Positions 1-8,862 of a stretch of DNA of 64,000 bases are shown here, one piece after another. Each line of letters begins with the position of its first letter. Within the stretch, counting starts at the first letter, position 1. The DNA comes from Terriglobia bacterium (lineage in GTDB: Bacteria; Acidobacteriota; Terriglobia; UBA7540). The notes under the pieces are model-generated. The model was not told the origin of the DNA, searched no databases, and was given only the letters and a program-made list of their open reading frames with translations. The position numbers and the translations under genes are program-made. The stretch covers positions 1 through 64,000 of the forward strand of contig DASTAW010000001.1 in assembly GCA_035712365.1 (NCBI GenBank), given 5' to 3'.

Positions 1-198
1 CACCTCAGGAGCCATGTCGCGGTATTTCAACTTGAATGGCGGCTCGTGCTCGGTGAAATTCTTGTCCGACTGCTGGCGCCCGGCATCAACCAGCGCAACC
101 TTCAGTCCCGCCTCTGCCAGCCGCTTGCACGCCCACCCGCCGGATGCTCCCGACCCCACCACCAGCACATCATAAATCTGCTTTCCGCTCTGGTTCAT
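1..198 (-). CDS. GMC-type oxidoreductase, N-terminal part (cut by window edge)
   Basis: Only the first 66 codons are present; the gene runs off the left edge. Residues 9-21 form the dinucleotide-binding beta-alpha-beta start (YDVLVVGSGASGG), followed by a helix and a second strand ending in VDAG, as in FAD-binding glucose-methanol-choline oxidoreductases and the alpha subunit of gluconate/sorbitol dehydrogenases. The ATG at 198 is preceded by a GGAGAGG ribosome site. It is divergent from a gluconate 2-dehydrogenase subunit 3 homologue, the usual small partner of these membrane-bound flavoproteins, which supports the subfamily. The substrate cannot be inferred. Confidence 0.85.
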   Translation of the reverse strand, partial: MNQSGKQIYDVLVVGSGASGGWACKRLAEAGLKVALVDAGRQQSDKNFTEHEPPFKLKYRDMAPEV

Positions 199-486
199 TG
201 ACCTCTCCCATGCCGCTTCGATCTGAAGACCAGATCAGGCGGCCAAAGACCTTCCTGGCAACCAATTCTCCCTCACTTGCGGCGCCCACCGGAATGCCCA
301 GACGCAATTCACACTACGAGACGACTGATCGTAACAATCAGGTGTACAAACGTCAACCTGAGCAAGAACAAAGACTCATGATGATGTGTTGTGCTGTACT
401 GCGCTTCAGTGGTAGCATGAGGCACTCAAGGGCTCAGGGAAAGGCCCCAACGCGGAGAGTTTGAATCAAACTCAGGGCAGGAAAAC

Positions 487-1140
487 ATGAACAAGAACCA
501 GGATCCGGCAATTGTCGGCAAACACTCACGCTCAGAAAGCGGAATCAGCCGGCGCGAGCTGGTGCGCCGACTGATGATTGCCGGAGGCGCCGGATGTTCC
601 CTCCCGGCCATAGCCGAAGCTCGTCGCATAGCCGGGCATCTCGCAAACCACAGCGCAGTTGCCGAGGCCGGCGCCCAGACTGCAAAAGCCGTTTGGTCTC
701 CGGTATTTCTTGACCGTCATCAGAGCGAGACTCTGGAAGTGCTGGGCGAGCGCATTATTCCAGGTTCATCTGAGGCCCAGGCGAATCGCTTCATTGACCT
801 TCTGCTTTCAGTAGACACTCAGGACGCGCAAACAAAATTCCTCGCGTCCCTCTCCGCCTTTGAAGCCGAATCCCTCAAGCGCTTTTCTCGTCCCTACAAA
901 GACAGCACCGAGACCCAGCAAAACGAAATCCTCGCCTTCGCTTCCGCTGCGAAGCCCGGGGAAACTGCAGAGGGCCAGTCGCAGCGGGTGAGTATTGGCG
1001 ACCACTTTGAGAACATCAAGCGCTGGGTTGCCGAAGCATATTTCTCATCCGAGATCGGCATGAAGGAACTTGGCTGGACGGGCAATGTCTTCTTCACAAG
1101 CTTTCCGGGATGCCCTGATTCCAGCGGTCATCGCCCGTGA
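487..1140 (+). CDS. Gluconate 2-dehydrogenase subunit 3 family protein, Tat-exported
   Basis: The 217-residue protein has a twin-arginine motif (SRRELV, Arg22-Arg23) followed by a short hydrophobic stretch to about residue 45, so it is probably exported folded. The C-terminal half carries the family hallmarks: an ERIIPGS-type segment near residue 88, a long helical middle, and a final GMKELGWTG...FFTSFPGC stretch. In known systems this subunit helps export and anchor the GMC flavoprotein, which it accompanies here on the opposite strand. The 288-bp gap between them should hold both promoters. AGGA lies just before the ATG. The end at GCPDSSGHRP fits the family's usual end, so it looks complete. 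Confidence 0.85.
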   Translation: MNKNQDPAIVGKHSRSESGISRRELVRRLMIAGGAGCSLPAIAEARRIAGHLANHSAVAEAGAQTAKAVWSPVFLDRHQSETLEVLGERIIPGSSEAQANRFIDLLLSVDTQDAQTKFLASLSAFEAESLKRFSRPYKDSTETQQNEILAFASAAKPGETAEGQSQRVSIGDHFENIKRWVAEAYFSSEIGMKELGWTGNVFFTSFPGCPDSSGHRP

Positions 1141-1642
1141 TAACTCCTTAATCCTATCTCAAGCAGTAAATTATGTTGTTAGTTGCCACGCTGTCAGGAA
1201 TGGAGAGAGGAACCGGCTAAACATTAGGACATTCTTAGAATGACCAGCGCCCCCGTACTACACTGAGATGACAGGACTTTGACCATATTCCAACGCAATA
1301 ATGTGGTGAGGCATGCTGGAATACCCCCTCGATGGATCTCTCATGCTGCAGAATTTAATGGGTTTAGCGTCGTTAACTCAAGGTGATACAAAGCATGTTC
1401 AGACGGTCTGCCGCAGGAGCCGATGGAGTGCGCAAAGGGCCCATTTCAGGAGCGTTTGCAACTTTTCTATTAACCCGGTATGATTGCGAGGTTGCCGTTT
1501 TTGCTTGACTTGCCGCAGTATTGTGGCACAATTGATAACGGTGGTTTAGAAGTTACCTATTGACTCAGGAGGTATTCTAGCGTAGGCTCTCTTCCGAAGC
1601 GGGAATTTTTCGAACCCAAAAATTCACCTGGAGGAGAGTCTG
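1141..1642. other. 500-bp non-coding gap upstream of the repeat-peptide gene
   Basis: No convincing gene is seen. A weak inverted repeat TATTCCA/TGGAATA lies at 1286-1292 and 1317-1323. The gap is more AT-rich than its surroundings and ends with the likely promoter and ribosome site of the small secreted peptide gene. Confidence 0.5.
1505..1532 (+). promoter_or_regulatory. Possible sigma-70 promoter of the repeat-peptide gene
   Basis: TTGACT at 1505-1510 and CACAAT at 1527-1532 are separated by 16 bp. The -10 element is weak, so this is a tentative call. It leaves a leader of about 105 nt before the ATG at 1643, which has a strong GGAGGAGA site at 1630-1637. Confidence 0.3.
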
Positions 1643-1891
1643 ATGAGAAACTACATCCTGACCTTAGTGTTGGCCGTGTTGGTTGTTCTGGCAAGCGTAT
1701 CATTGCGGAGAATGCTAACAGCTAACAGTGTTGATGTTAACAGCGCTGCAACGCTCGTAGCCATTGGCCCGTCACCTGCACCGATTCCGCCGCGTGGTAT
1801 GTTTGCCATCGGACCGTCACCGGCGCCGATTCCGCCGCGCGAGGCAATGGCAATCGGTCCTTCACCTGCACCGATTCCGCCACGCAAGTAA
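1643..1891 (+). CDS. Small secreted protein with three AIGPSPAPIPPR repeats
   Basis: This 82-residue product has an N-terminal hydrophobic signal or anchor (residues about 4-20), a short linker, and then three copies of the 12-residue unit AIGPSPAPIPPR at a 15-residue spacing, ending one residue (Lys) after the third copy. The units are identical in protein but differ in 8 of 12 codons, all silently. A near-ideal GGAGGAGA lies 5 bp before the ATG. The layout (signal, linker, proline-rich repeated units separated by three residues beginning after Arg) resembles a precursor of several identical peptides, but could equally be a proline-rich surface or structural protein. I do not recognise the family. 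Two membrane-protein genes follow on the same strand. Confidence 0.75.
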   Translation: MRNYILTLVLAVLVVLASVSLRRMLTANSVDVNSAATLVAIGPSPAPIPPRGMFAIGPSPAPIPPREAMAIGPSPAPIPPRK

Positions 1892-1959
1892 CGCAAGGCT
1901 GGCTTGATATAAGCAGCCTTGCGAGGCCACCACAGGCCAGGTGATCTAGCAGGCTGCTT

Positions 1960-2700
1960 ATGAGCGGTACTTTAACCAGCGATGTTCTTAGCTACGCCGG
2001 GTACATACTCGAGGCGGGCCTGTTGGTGTATCTGTTGGTCCGTGGCCATGCGAAGCCTCTCTGGGAACTGGTTCTTTATCTCGCAATGTCGCTGGGTGTG
2101 GCGGGATCTCGCTCTTTTACTCTGGCGCGGTACGGCCTGGCCTCACCTCAATATGGCAACTGCTACTGGACGACGGACCTGCTGCTCGTACTTGCAGCGT
2201 ATGTTTTGGTAGCGTCCTTTTTCAGGCGTGCCTGTTCCCACAACCAGGAAATGTGGCAATTCGTAAGGCTGCTGCTTGGAGCAGTCCTGCTCGCCATCGC
2301 GGCAGTGTCTTATTTCTCGCTCTCCAGCCACCAGGGCAAGCTGTTCTCCTTTTTCATCGTTGAGTTCTCCCAAAACCTGTACTTTGCCAGCCTCGTGCTG
2401 ACTACCCTCTTGTACCTCATGACTCTTCGGATGGATATTGCCGATGAGCGATTAGGAATGCTGGTTTGCGGCCTTGGAATTGAATTTGCGGGACCGGCCG
2501 CCGGTCTGGCATTAATCTATTTGTCAGGTGGAGCTGAAATTTCCCGTGTCATCGGCGTTTACTTTTTCCCGCTTTGCGATATCGGGATGATTCTGACGTG
2601 GTTTTACGCCATTTCGAGGGTACCGGGTGCGGCAATACCCGCCCGGCCAAGGATCGAGACAGCCCCTGCGTTTGCGCGAGGCAACATTTCTCACTTTTGA
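1960..2700 (+). CDS. Multi-pass membrane protein of unknown function
   Basis: The 246-residue protein has about seven hydrophobic segments (roughly residues 10-28, 34-52, 73-91, 102-120, 135-155, 167-187 and 196-216) and a short polar C-terminal tail. No catalytic motif is visible. A seven-helix layout without soluble domains could be a receptor-like or carrier-like protein, but no function can be assigned. It lies 68 bp after the repeat-peptide gene on the same strand, and its stop is 12 bp before the next start, so the three may be co-transcribed. No good Shine-Dalgarno sequence is visible. Confidence 0.65.
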   Translation: MSGTLTSDVLSYAGYILEAGLLVYLLVRGHAKPLWELVLYLAMSLGVAGSRSFTLARYGLASPQYGNCYWTTDLLLVLAAYVLVASFFRRACSHNQEMWQFVRLLLGAVLLAIAAVSYFSLSSHQGKLFSFFIVEFSQNLYFASLVLTTLLYLMTLRMDIADERLGMLVCGLGIEFAGPAAGLALIYLSGGAEISRVIGVYFFPLCDIGMILTWFYAISRVPGAAIPARPRIETAPAFARGNISHF

Positions 2701-2712
2701 TTGAGGCGTTCC

Positions 2713-3189
2713 ATGTTTCTTCCTGTCTTGATATTGACATTGTCGATCGCGATGCTCTTCTTTTATCTCCAGACAATTTGTCTGAAGATCCTGCGGCAAG
2801 AGTTTGACCGGGACTACTTTCTCCCGATCGTCAATGCGAACCGCCTGGAATTCCCGTCTGTCCGCAGGGCTGTTGAGGAATTTGATGCTCCGGTCGATTA
2901 CGCCCGGTTTTGTATGATGTTAAAGTGCGACTTTCTGGCATTGAGCTATCTGCTGAGGAACGCCGCCAACGATAGTCACCGCTACTCGACGCAAGACCGG
3001 CTTTTGATCCTCTACTTTCATTTGACCTATTTCATTCTGCGGCTCCGGCATTTCCTGAAGATTGATGAGAAGGCGCCGCTTCTTCGGCTCACTTCAATCC
3101 TTCAGTTTTTCGGCAACGTTGTCGGCCTGAGAGTAAATTCCTCGAGCTTCAGGGACATCAGCGCGTCCGATTATCTTCTCACCCTGTAG
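2713..3189 (+). CDS. Membrane-anchored hypothetical protein
   Basis: A 158-residue product is read from the ATG at 2713, with a purine-rich GAGGCG just upstream; a TTG at 2701 in the same frame would add four residues and is less likely. An N-terminal hydrophobic helix (residues about 2-24) is followed by a soluble, helix-rich, charged domain containing paired aromatic and leucine positions. No known motif was recognised. Its close spacing to the preceding membrane-protein gene suggests a shared transcript with the repeat-peptide locus. Confidence 0.6.
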   Translation: MFLPVLILTLSIAMLFFYLQTICLKILRQEFDRDYFLPIVNANRLEFPSVRRAVEEFDAPVDYARFCMMLKCDFLALSYLLRNAANDSHRYSTQDRLLILYFHLTYFILRLRHFLKIDEKAPLLRLTSILQFFGNVVGLRVNSSSFRDISASDYLLTL

Positions 3190-3428
3190 ACTGATCTGCT
3201 CCAAACACGGTATCGACGGGCCGCGCGGAGACGTGTGAATTCTACGTCCCGAATCTGAAGTGTCGCTCAATTCGGCTGGCGATCTCAATTTGGGCTGATG
3301 CAGCTCTTGTGCGAATCGGCGGTGTCCGATGCCGCAAGGCTCCAGAGATCACACACTTTCAGACAGTCAAAATACGGCCTTATGCCAGTTTCCTTTCCTG
3401 CAATTGCGGCAGCCAATATACTGAATGG

Positions 3429-4889
3429 ATGAACTCACTTTCGAAGCTTTCAATCACCACCGCTGAATCCCGCCGAGCCAGGATCGTCTGCACGCTCGGG
3501 CCAGCAACCGACAACACTGAAGTGCTTGCCGCGCTCCTGAATGCCGGGATGGACATCGCGCGCCTTAATTTCTCCCATGGATCGCACTCGGAACATGCCC
3601 GGCGGCTCCGAAAGCTTCGAAAGGTGTCGTCCGCCTGTGGTCGGGTTGTGGCTGTCATGCAGGACCTGCAAGGACCGAAGATTCGTACTGGCACACTGGA
3701 AGGGGGCATCCGCGTCGAGCTTCGGGATGGGGACCCCGTCACCATCACCACCAGGCCTGTTCCAGGTAATGCCCGCTGCATATCAACCACGTTCACGCGC
3801 CTTCCCCACGAGGTGCATGCCGGCAGCAGCATTCTGCTGTCGGACGGTCTCATCGAACTCCGGGTAGAAACTGTAAAAGGAACCGAGGTCCAGTGCCGCG
3901 TAGTGAATGGGGGCGAACTGGGAGAGCACCAGGGGATCAACCTCCCGGGGCTGGCGTTGCAGATCTCTGCTCTTACGAAAAAAGACCGCGAAGATCTCAA
4001 GTTCGGTATTCAAAACCGGGTGGATTACATTGCCCTTTCTTTCGTCCGAAGGGCTGAAGATATTCTTGCACTTAAGCGCATCCTCGCACGGGCGGACCGC
4101 GCCATTCCCGTGGTGGCCAAGCTCGAAAAGCCCGAGGCCATCGGCCAGCTAGATGAGATTTTGCGGGCAGCGGACGCTGTGATGGTAGCACGGGGCGACC
4201 TGGGAGTTGAATTGCCGCCGGAGACGGTGCCCGCCCTCCAGAAGCGGATCATCAATCGGGCCTCTGCCATGCGCGTGCCCGTTATTACCGCTACGCAAAT
4301 GCTGGAATCCATGACAGTGCACCCACGACCCACTCGCGCGGAGACTTCCGATGTGGCTAATGCAGTTATTGACGGGACCGACGCCCTGATGCTCTCGGGT
4401 GAAACCGCCACTGGCCACTACCCCGTGAAGGCCGTCGAGATGATGGCGCGAATCATCGCGGTAACAGAAGGGACGCAGCGTGAAGCGGGAATCCATGACG
4501 TCTGGGATCGTGCGGAGGCACTGGACGTTCCGGAGGCCATCTGCGAGATCGCTGCGCACCTTGCCGCTGAACTGGACCTGAAAGCGGTCGCGGTGTTTAC
4601 GCAATCAGGTTCAAGTGCCCGGCTCATTTCAAAATACCGTCCCAGGGTCCCCGTCTTTGCCTTTTCCCCTTTTGATAACGTTTTGCGCAGGACTGCACTC
4701 TATTGGGGTGTGAGACCCGTTCACATGGGGAGGCTGCAATCCACCGACAAGATGGTGGAGGCAGCCGCCCGGAGTCTGCGGGACATGGGGGTGGTTCGCC
4801 GGGGCGACTTTATTGCGGTGATTGCTGGAAAGCCCGTCGCCAAACAGGGGAGCACCAATATCCTGAAAGTGCACTGCGTTAAGGAATGA
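3429..4889 (+). CDS. pyk: Pyruvate kinase
   Basis: This enzyme converts phosphoenolpyruvate and ADP to pyruvate and ATP, the last step of glycolysis. The 486-residue product shows the N-terminal strand RIVCTLGPAT, the RLNFSHG segment, the QDLQGPKIRTG loop, the acid-base Lys region (VVAKLEKPEA), the MVARGDLGVE metal site, the ITATQMLESM segment with TRAETSDVANAV, and MLSGETATG. The C-terminal domain is present and the length is normal. The frame is open upstream to a GTG at 3309, but conserved sequence begins only after the ATG at 3429, which is therefore chosen. Confidence 0.96.
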   Translation: MNSLSKLSITTAESRRARIVCTLGPATDNTEVLAALLNAGMDIARLNFSHGSHSEHARRLRKLRKVSSACGRVVAVMQDLQGPKIRTGTLEGGIRVELRDGDPVTITTRPVPGNARCISTTFTRLPHEVHAGSSILLSDGLIELRVETVKGTEVQCRVVNGGELGEHQGINLPGLALQISALTKKDREDLKFGIQNRVDYIALSFVRRAEDILALKRILARADRAIPVVAKLEKPEAIGQLDEILRAADAVMVARGDLGVELPPETVPALQKRIINRASAMRVPVITATQMLESMTVHPRPTRAETSDVANAVIDGTDALMLSGETATGHYPVKAVEMMARIIAVTEGTQREAGIHDVWDRAEALDVPEAICEIAAHLAAELDLKAVAVFTQSGSSARLISKYRPRVPVFAFSPFDNVLRRTALYWGVRPVHMGRLQSTDKMVEAAARSLRDMGVVRRGDFIAVIAGKPVAKQGSTNILKVHCVKE

Positions 4890-4970
4890 ACCACAGGAGT
4901 GGTCGGGTTTGAAGCGCCCGGCCACGGTTCAGATTTTGCAGCCGACCTCAGTATTGATAGACTGTCTGGC

Positions 4971-5891
4971 ATGCGCATCTGCTCACTTCTACCATCCGCC
5001 ACCGAAATACTTTTTGAGCTTGGCGCCGGCGACTCGGTGGCTGGAGTCACGTTTGAATGCGACTTCCCTCCGGAGGCGAGGAACAAACGCGTTGTGGTTC
5101 GCACTCGCCTGGAGCATTCCGAAGACCCGGTCGAGATTGATCGCCAGGTACAAGACTTCGTCGCGCGGGGAGAGAGCCTCTATGAGATTGACCGTGCAGC
5201 GGTCCAAGCCATTGAGCCGGACCTGATCATCACTCAGGATTTGTGCCACGTCTGCGCAGCTTCTCCGGGCGACCTGGCTTCCGTCTTGTCAGACCTTCGA
5301 CGGAAGCCGGAGGTCCTGTCTTTAAATCCCCAGTCCCTTGGAGATGTGTGGAAAGACATCCTGGCCGTCGGTAGTGCCATTGGTCGCACCGGCCAGGCCC
5401 GCGAGCTTGTCGATGAGCTGGAAGGGCGGGTTTTGGCCGTCGTGCAGGCTGTTTCCGGGTCCTCAACCCGGCCCCGTGTTGCCTGTCTTGAGTGGTTAGA
5501 TCCGGTCTATGTAGCCGGACATTGGGTGCCTGAAATGGTAGCGTGCGCCGGGGGAGTGGATGTTTTCGGCAAAGCCGCGGAACCGAGCTTCCGTCAAACC
5601 TGGGAGGCCGTCCTGAAGGCAAATCCGGAAGTAATTGTCATTATGCCCTGCGGTTACGGACTTCAACAGGCAGTCAAGGATTTCAACATCATGACACCGC
5701 CGGAAGGATGGGAATCGATACAGGCAGTGAGGGACGGACGGGTTTACGGAGTTGACGCGTCCGGTTATTTTTCCCGTCCCGGCCCCCGCCTTGCCGGCGG
5801 CGTCGAAATTCTGGCAAGCATCCTGCACCCCGGGTTGCTGTCCGCGCCACGCGAAGCAGGCGCCTCGACGGTGGCGCGGATCACACGGTAG
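4971..5891 (+). CDS. BtuF-like cobalamin (corrinoid) binding protein
   Basis: The 306-residue product starts MRICSLLPSATEIL, the typical beginning of the helical-backbone-metal-receptor fold in BtuF-like proteins, and contains VAGVTFECDFP, LIITQDLCHVC and the C-terminal WESIQAVRDGRVYGVD segment. No signal peptide is seen even if the open frame is extended to 4899, so it may be cytoplasmic or misannotated in its family as a transporter component. No permease or ATPase genes are next to it. It lies tail to tail with the riboswitch-controlled B12 receptor operon, which supports a corrinoid-related role by inference. Confidence 0.85.
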   Translation: MRICSLLPSATEILFELGAGDSVAGVTFECDFPPEARNKRVVVRTRLEHSEDPVEIDRQVQDFVARGESLYEIDRAAVQAIEPDLIITQDLCHVCAASPGDLASVLSDLRRKPEVLSLNPQSLGDVWKDILAVGSAIGRTGQARELVDELEGRVLAVVQAVSGSSTRPRVACLEWLDPVYVAGHWVPEMVACAGGVDVFGKAAEPSFRQTWEAVLKANPEVIVIMPCGYGLQQAVKDFNIMTPPEGWESIQAVRDGRVYGVDASGYFSRPGPRLAGGVEILASILHPGLLSAPREAGASTVARITR

Positions 5892-5939
5892 CCAGCAACA
5901 AACAGCTTCAGTCTCGCTGCCAGTCAGACGCTCCGACGT

Positions 5940-6455
5940 TTAGCGCGCGGCCATCTCGTGGCTGCGGGCCCTGCGAAGGTAGTACTCATAAGCGCCAAAC
6001 AGAATGCCGCTGAAGAGAATGGCGCTGATCAGCGAATTTCCATAGAACGGAATCGCGGCCGCGAAGCAGGCTGCAAGGCCACCGAAGGTGGGCGGGTACA
6101 GTCCTCCGCCGATCCAGACGGCGAAGTTGCTGATCAGGAAAAAGATGCTCGAGCCGGCCACCGAGGCCGCCACGACATTGCGCACCGAAACGCGCTTCCG
6201 CAGCCACCAGCCCACCAGCACGATAGCGGCAAAAGCCACCCAGTTGAGGGTCTGCATCCACTCAAACGATGTGTGGTACAGAAGTGAATTCACGAGCAGG
6301 TCGCTCCCGGCCAGAAGCGAAAGCGGAAACCAGATGGAGTCTCGCCTTTTGAGATAGGCCCCACTGAACAAGAGTCCCGCGTAAACAGGGCTGAAGTTCG
6401 CTGCGCCGGGGATAAAACGTGCAGCAATCGCCAGTGCAATGATGAGATAAGTCAT
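5940..6455 (-). CDS. DUF6580-type membrane protein of the B12 operon
   Basis: The 171-residue protein has about five hydrophobic helices and the segments IPGAANFSPVYAG and NFAVWIGGGLYP, which I associate with the DUF6580 putative transport family. It starts 15 bp after the stop of the TonB receptor, so it shares its transcript and the cobalamin riboswitch. That control suggests a part in corrinoid or cobalt handling, for example an S-component-like membrane carrier, but this is an inference from context. Only one other gene lies in the operon; no energising subunits are seen nearby. Confidence 0.75.
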   Translation of the reverse strand: MTYLIIALAIAARFIPGAANFSPVYAGLLFSGAYLKRRDSIWFPLSLLAGSDLLVNSLLYHTSFEWMQTLNWVAFAAIVLVGWWLRKRVSVRNVVAASVAGSSIFFLISNFAVWIGGGLYPPTFGGLAACFAAAIPFYGNSLISAILFSGILFGAYEYYLRRARSHEMAAR

Positions 6456-6470
6456 CCTCGTCTCCTTCGC

Positions 6471-8702
6471 TCAAAATTCCAGGCGTATGCCGGCGCGGCC
6501 GCTCAGCTTCAGCGCCGGGTAGCCCAGGATTTGCATATATTCCCGATTGAACAAATTTTCCACCGTCCCAAAGTATGTCATATGCCCGAAAGCCCTGTAG
6601 CTCCAGGACAAACTCGAGTCCGTGTAACCACTATTCCAGATCAGCGGGGGCTCCAGCCCGACAAAATCACTGTCCTGCCGCCGCCCCACGATCACCGTGG
6701 TTGAAGTCAGATTCATCCGCCGCCAGTTCCACAGGATCTGGATGGAACCGGAATGCCGCGGCCGTCTCAAGAGCCATCGCCCGGCCTCCAGCGCGGGCGT
6801 GAAGGGGTTGCCGCTTTCGATGACTTCTGAATCAAGATAAGTGTAGCTCCCGATGGCTCGCAAGCCTTTCACAGGAGCAAGCTCCAGCGAAACTTCCCCG
6901 CCTTTCGCGCTGGCGCGGCCGATGTTAAAATACGTGCCGCTGAAGGTCTGGAAGTCAGTGACCTCAAACGCGATCTGATCGCGGAAAAGGTTGTCAAATC
7001 CGTCGAGCTCCAGCCGGCCTCGCCCGTTCCAGAACCGTTGCTCCACGCCATAATCGAGAGTCCGCGTTCGTTCAGGGGCCAGGTTCGGATTGCCCACAAA
7101 GTAGGGCGTGTTGGCGTATGATTCCTGAAAGCTGGGTTCTTTCACGCCCAAACCGAAGTTAAACTTCAGCGTGGTAGCTCCGAAGAAGCCTCGGCCATTA
7201 CTCACCAGATACGCCAGCGAACTCCGCGGGACAAGCACGGTGCCGAAGCTTCCATTGTCGTCGATGCGGACGCCGTTGGCCAGCGAAAGCCGTCCCCACA
7301 GGGTCTGATCCTGAAAAGTATATCCGAAGTTATTCCGCCGCGCACGGGTTGCAGGGGCCTGGGCGAACCGGTCAACCAGGAAGCCGTGCTCGCCGTCCCA
7401 ATCAAACGCAAAGGTATCGACATGCTGCCCGAACCGGCCGCCGAACGGTGATGCTTCCCAGTTGGTCTGGTAACTTACGTGGTCGCGCCACTCGTCATCA
7501 AGATAGTTGCTGGCGAAATCGAAGTACTGAAATGCAGCCGTGCGGCCGTCAAAAGAGGGCGTAAACGGGGGGTTCTGGCCCAGGTCAACGGACACCTGGC
7601 GGGACTTGGAGAAGGTATAAGTCAGTTGCTGTTCCCAGGATGAGGTGGTCTGATTGTGGAGAGAAAAAACGCCGTATCCTGTCCGATGCCTGTACGATGC
7701 GTCAGTGATGGGAGGCCCAAAAGCCGTCTGCCCCGGGGTTCCCGCCAGGCCAAAACCGCCCATCATGATGGCGCGCAGTGTGGTGGCTTTTCCCAGCCTC
7801 AGGCCAAAATTTGCCGATAGCGTGCTGACGTGGAAAAAATCGTTCGGCACCTGGTTATCGGTGCTGAACTTTCCTCCCTCCAGCATGTAATCGAATGGCC
7901 CATAGCCACCTGAGACAGATCCATCTCCGGCCCAGGTGGAATTTTTGCCGCCTTCTCCGCTAAAGGAGAAGTGCGGGCGCCTGGTTTCTGCCTTGCCCTG
8001 CCGCGTAAACAGTTGGATGACGCTGGTCATGGCGTCTGAGCCGAACAAAGCAGACTCCGCGCTGCGGACCACTTCAATCTTTTCCAGGTTTCCGCTGGTC
8101 AGTGTATTGAAGTCAAGTGCGCCGCCGGCCAGATTGAGCGGGGCGCCGTCCAGCAGCACCTTGTTGTAATCGCTTTCGCCGCCGCGGGCAAATACGCTGG
8201 TGACGCCGCCCGGCGCGCCGTTGCGCGCTACTGTGACGCCCGGCAGGGACTGGAGCAGGTCGCTCACCAGCGGCGTGCCCCGGTCCACGATCTGTTGGCG
8301 CGTAATCACGCTGGTGCTCGCGCCAAGCTGGCTGGTGGCCGCAGCCGTGCGCGTGGCGGTCACCACCACCCGTTCATGCACTGGAGCCAATGGCAAAACA
8401 ATACGAATGTTTTCCCCGGCCCTGGCCGTCGCCGTCGTCGCGCCAAAACCCGCCAGAGAAATCTTCACGGTATAGGCGCCGGGGGTAATATCCTGAAAAC
8501 GAAATTGCCCCCGTTCGCCGGTCGTCGTGTGCGCGATTTCCGTGCCTTGCGAGCCAACCAGTAGCACCGTCGCTCCGGGAACATCAGCGCCTTCCGGGTC
8601 CAGAATCGTCCCCTGAAGCGTTGCAGCGCTTCCAGCGATAGCGCTCGTCAGGAAAACTAGCAAGAAAAGAAACAACCCCCACTTGTAACGGCTTGCCCTC
8701 AT
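6471..8702 (-). CDS. btuB: TonB-dependent cobalamin receptor, BtuB-like
   Basis: The start at 8702 gives a 743-residue product with a signal peptide (MRASRYKWGLFLF..., cleaved near SAA-TLQG), a carboxypeptidase-regulatory-like beta-sandwich at about 24-110, a plug domain with VVVTATR, LLQSLPGVTV and VFARGGESDYNKVLLDGAPLN, and a beta-barrel that ends in the aromatic residue Phe. The frame is open to 8798, but that ATG lies in the loop of the riboswitch terminator, so it is rejected. The cobalamin riboswitch directly upstream and the BtuF-like gene beyond indicate B12 as the ligand. Receptor class is seen in sequence; the ligand is inferred. Confidence 0.9.
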   Translation of the reverse strand: MRASRYKWGLFLFLLVFLTSAIAGSAATLQGTILDPEGADVPGATVLLVGSQGTEIAHTTTGERGQFRFQDITPGAYTVKISLAGFGATTATARAGENIRIVLPLAPVHERVVVTATRTAAATSQLGASTSVITRQQIVDRGTPLVSDLLQSLPGVTVARNGAPGGVTSVFARGGESDYNKVLLDGAPLNLAGGALDFNTLTSGNLEKIEVVRSAESALFGSDAMTSVIQLFTRQGKAETRRPHFSFSGEGGKNSTWAGDGSVSGGYGPFDYMLEGGKFSTDNQVPNDFFHVSTLSANFGLRLGKATTLRAIMMGGFGLAGTPGQTAFGPPITDASYRHRTGYGVFSLHNQTTSSWEQQLTYTFSKSRQVSVDLGQNPPFTPSFDGRTAAFQYFDFASNYLDDEWRDHVSYQTNWEASPFGGRFGQHVDTFAFDWDGEHGFLVDRFAQAPATRARRNNFGYTFQDQTLWGRLSLANGVRIDDNGSFGTVLVPRSSLAYLVSNGRGFFGATTLKFNFGLGVKEPSFQESYANTPYFVGNPNLAPERTRTLDYGVEQRFWNGRGRLELDGFDNLFRDQIAFEVTDFQTFSGTYFNIGRASAKGGEVSLELAPVKGLRAIGSYTYLDSEVIESGNPFTPALEAGRWLLRRPRHSGSIQILWNWRRMNLTSTTVIVGRRQDSDFVGLEPPLIWNSGYTDSSLSWSYRAFGHMTYFGTVENLFNREYMQILGYPALKLSGRAGIRLEF

Positions 8703-8771
8703 AGTTCCATCCCTTCTGCCCGCACATCTGGCGGGCTTCCCGGACGGAAGGACGCACGAAGAAACAGCCTC

Positions 8772-8812
8772 AAAAACAAAAACCTTCCAATTCCTCATAC
8801 GGAACCGGAAGG
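8772..8812 (-). terminator. Intrinsic terminator of the cobalamin riboswitch
   Basis: Read on the minus strand, CCTTCCGGTTCC and GGAATTGGAAGG form a 12-bp stem (two G-U pairs) around a 6-nt loop, followed by TTTTTGTTTTT. It sits about 50 nt downstream of the aptamer and 70 nt before the btuB start, so it is the expression platform. A segment at 8863-8871, beside the B12 box, can pair with the ascending arm of the stem with one bulge and would act as antiterminator. Confidence 0.88.
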
Positions 8813-8862
8813 CTTCGGCAGCTCTCCCTCAGTCCTCTTTCCGTCGAAGAGTCAGTCTGAGT

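Noticed and set aside
1505-1545. Sigma-54 promoter (TGGCAC at 1524-1529)
   Set aside because: The expected TTGC half-site is absent at the right distance.
8703-8798. Longer start for the BtuB-like receptor at 8798
   Set aside because: The ATG lies in the loop of the riboswitch terminator and the added 32 residues would precede an otherwise good signal peptide.
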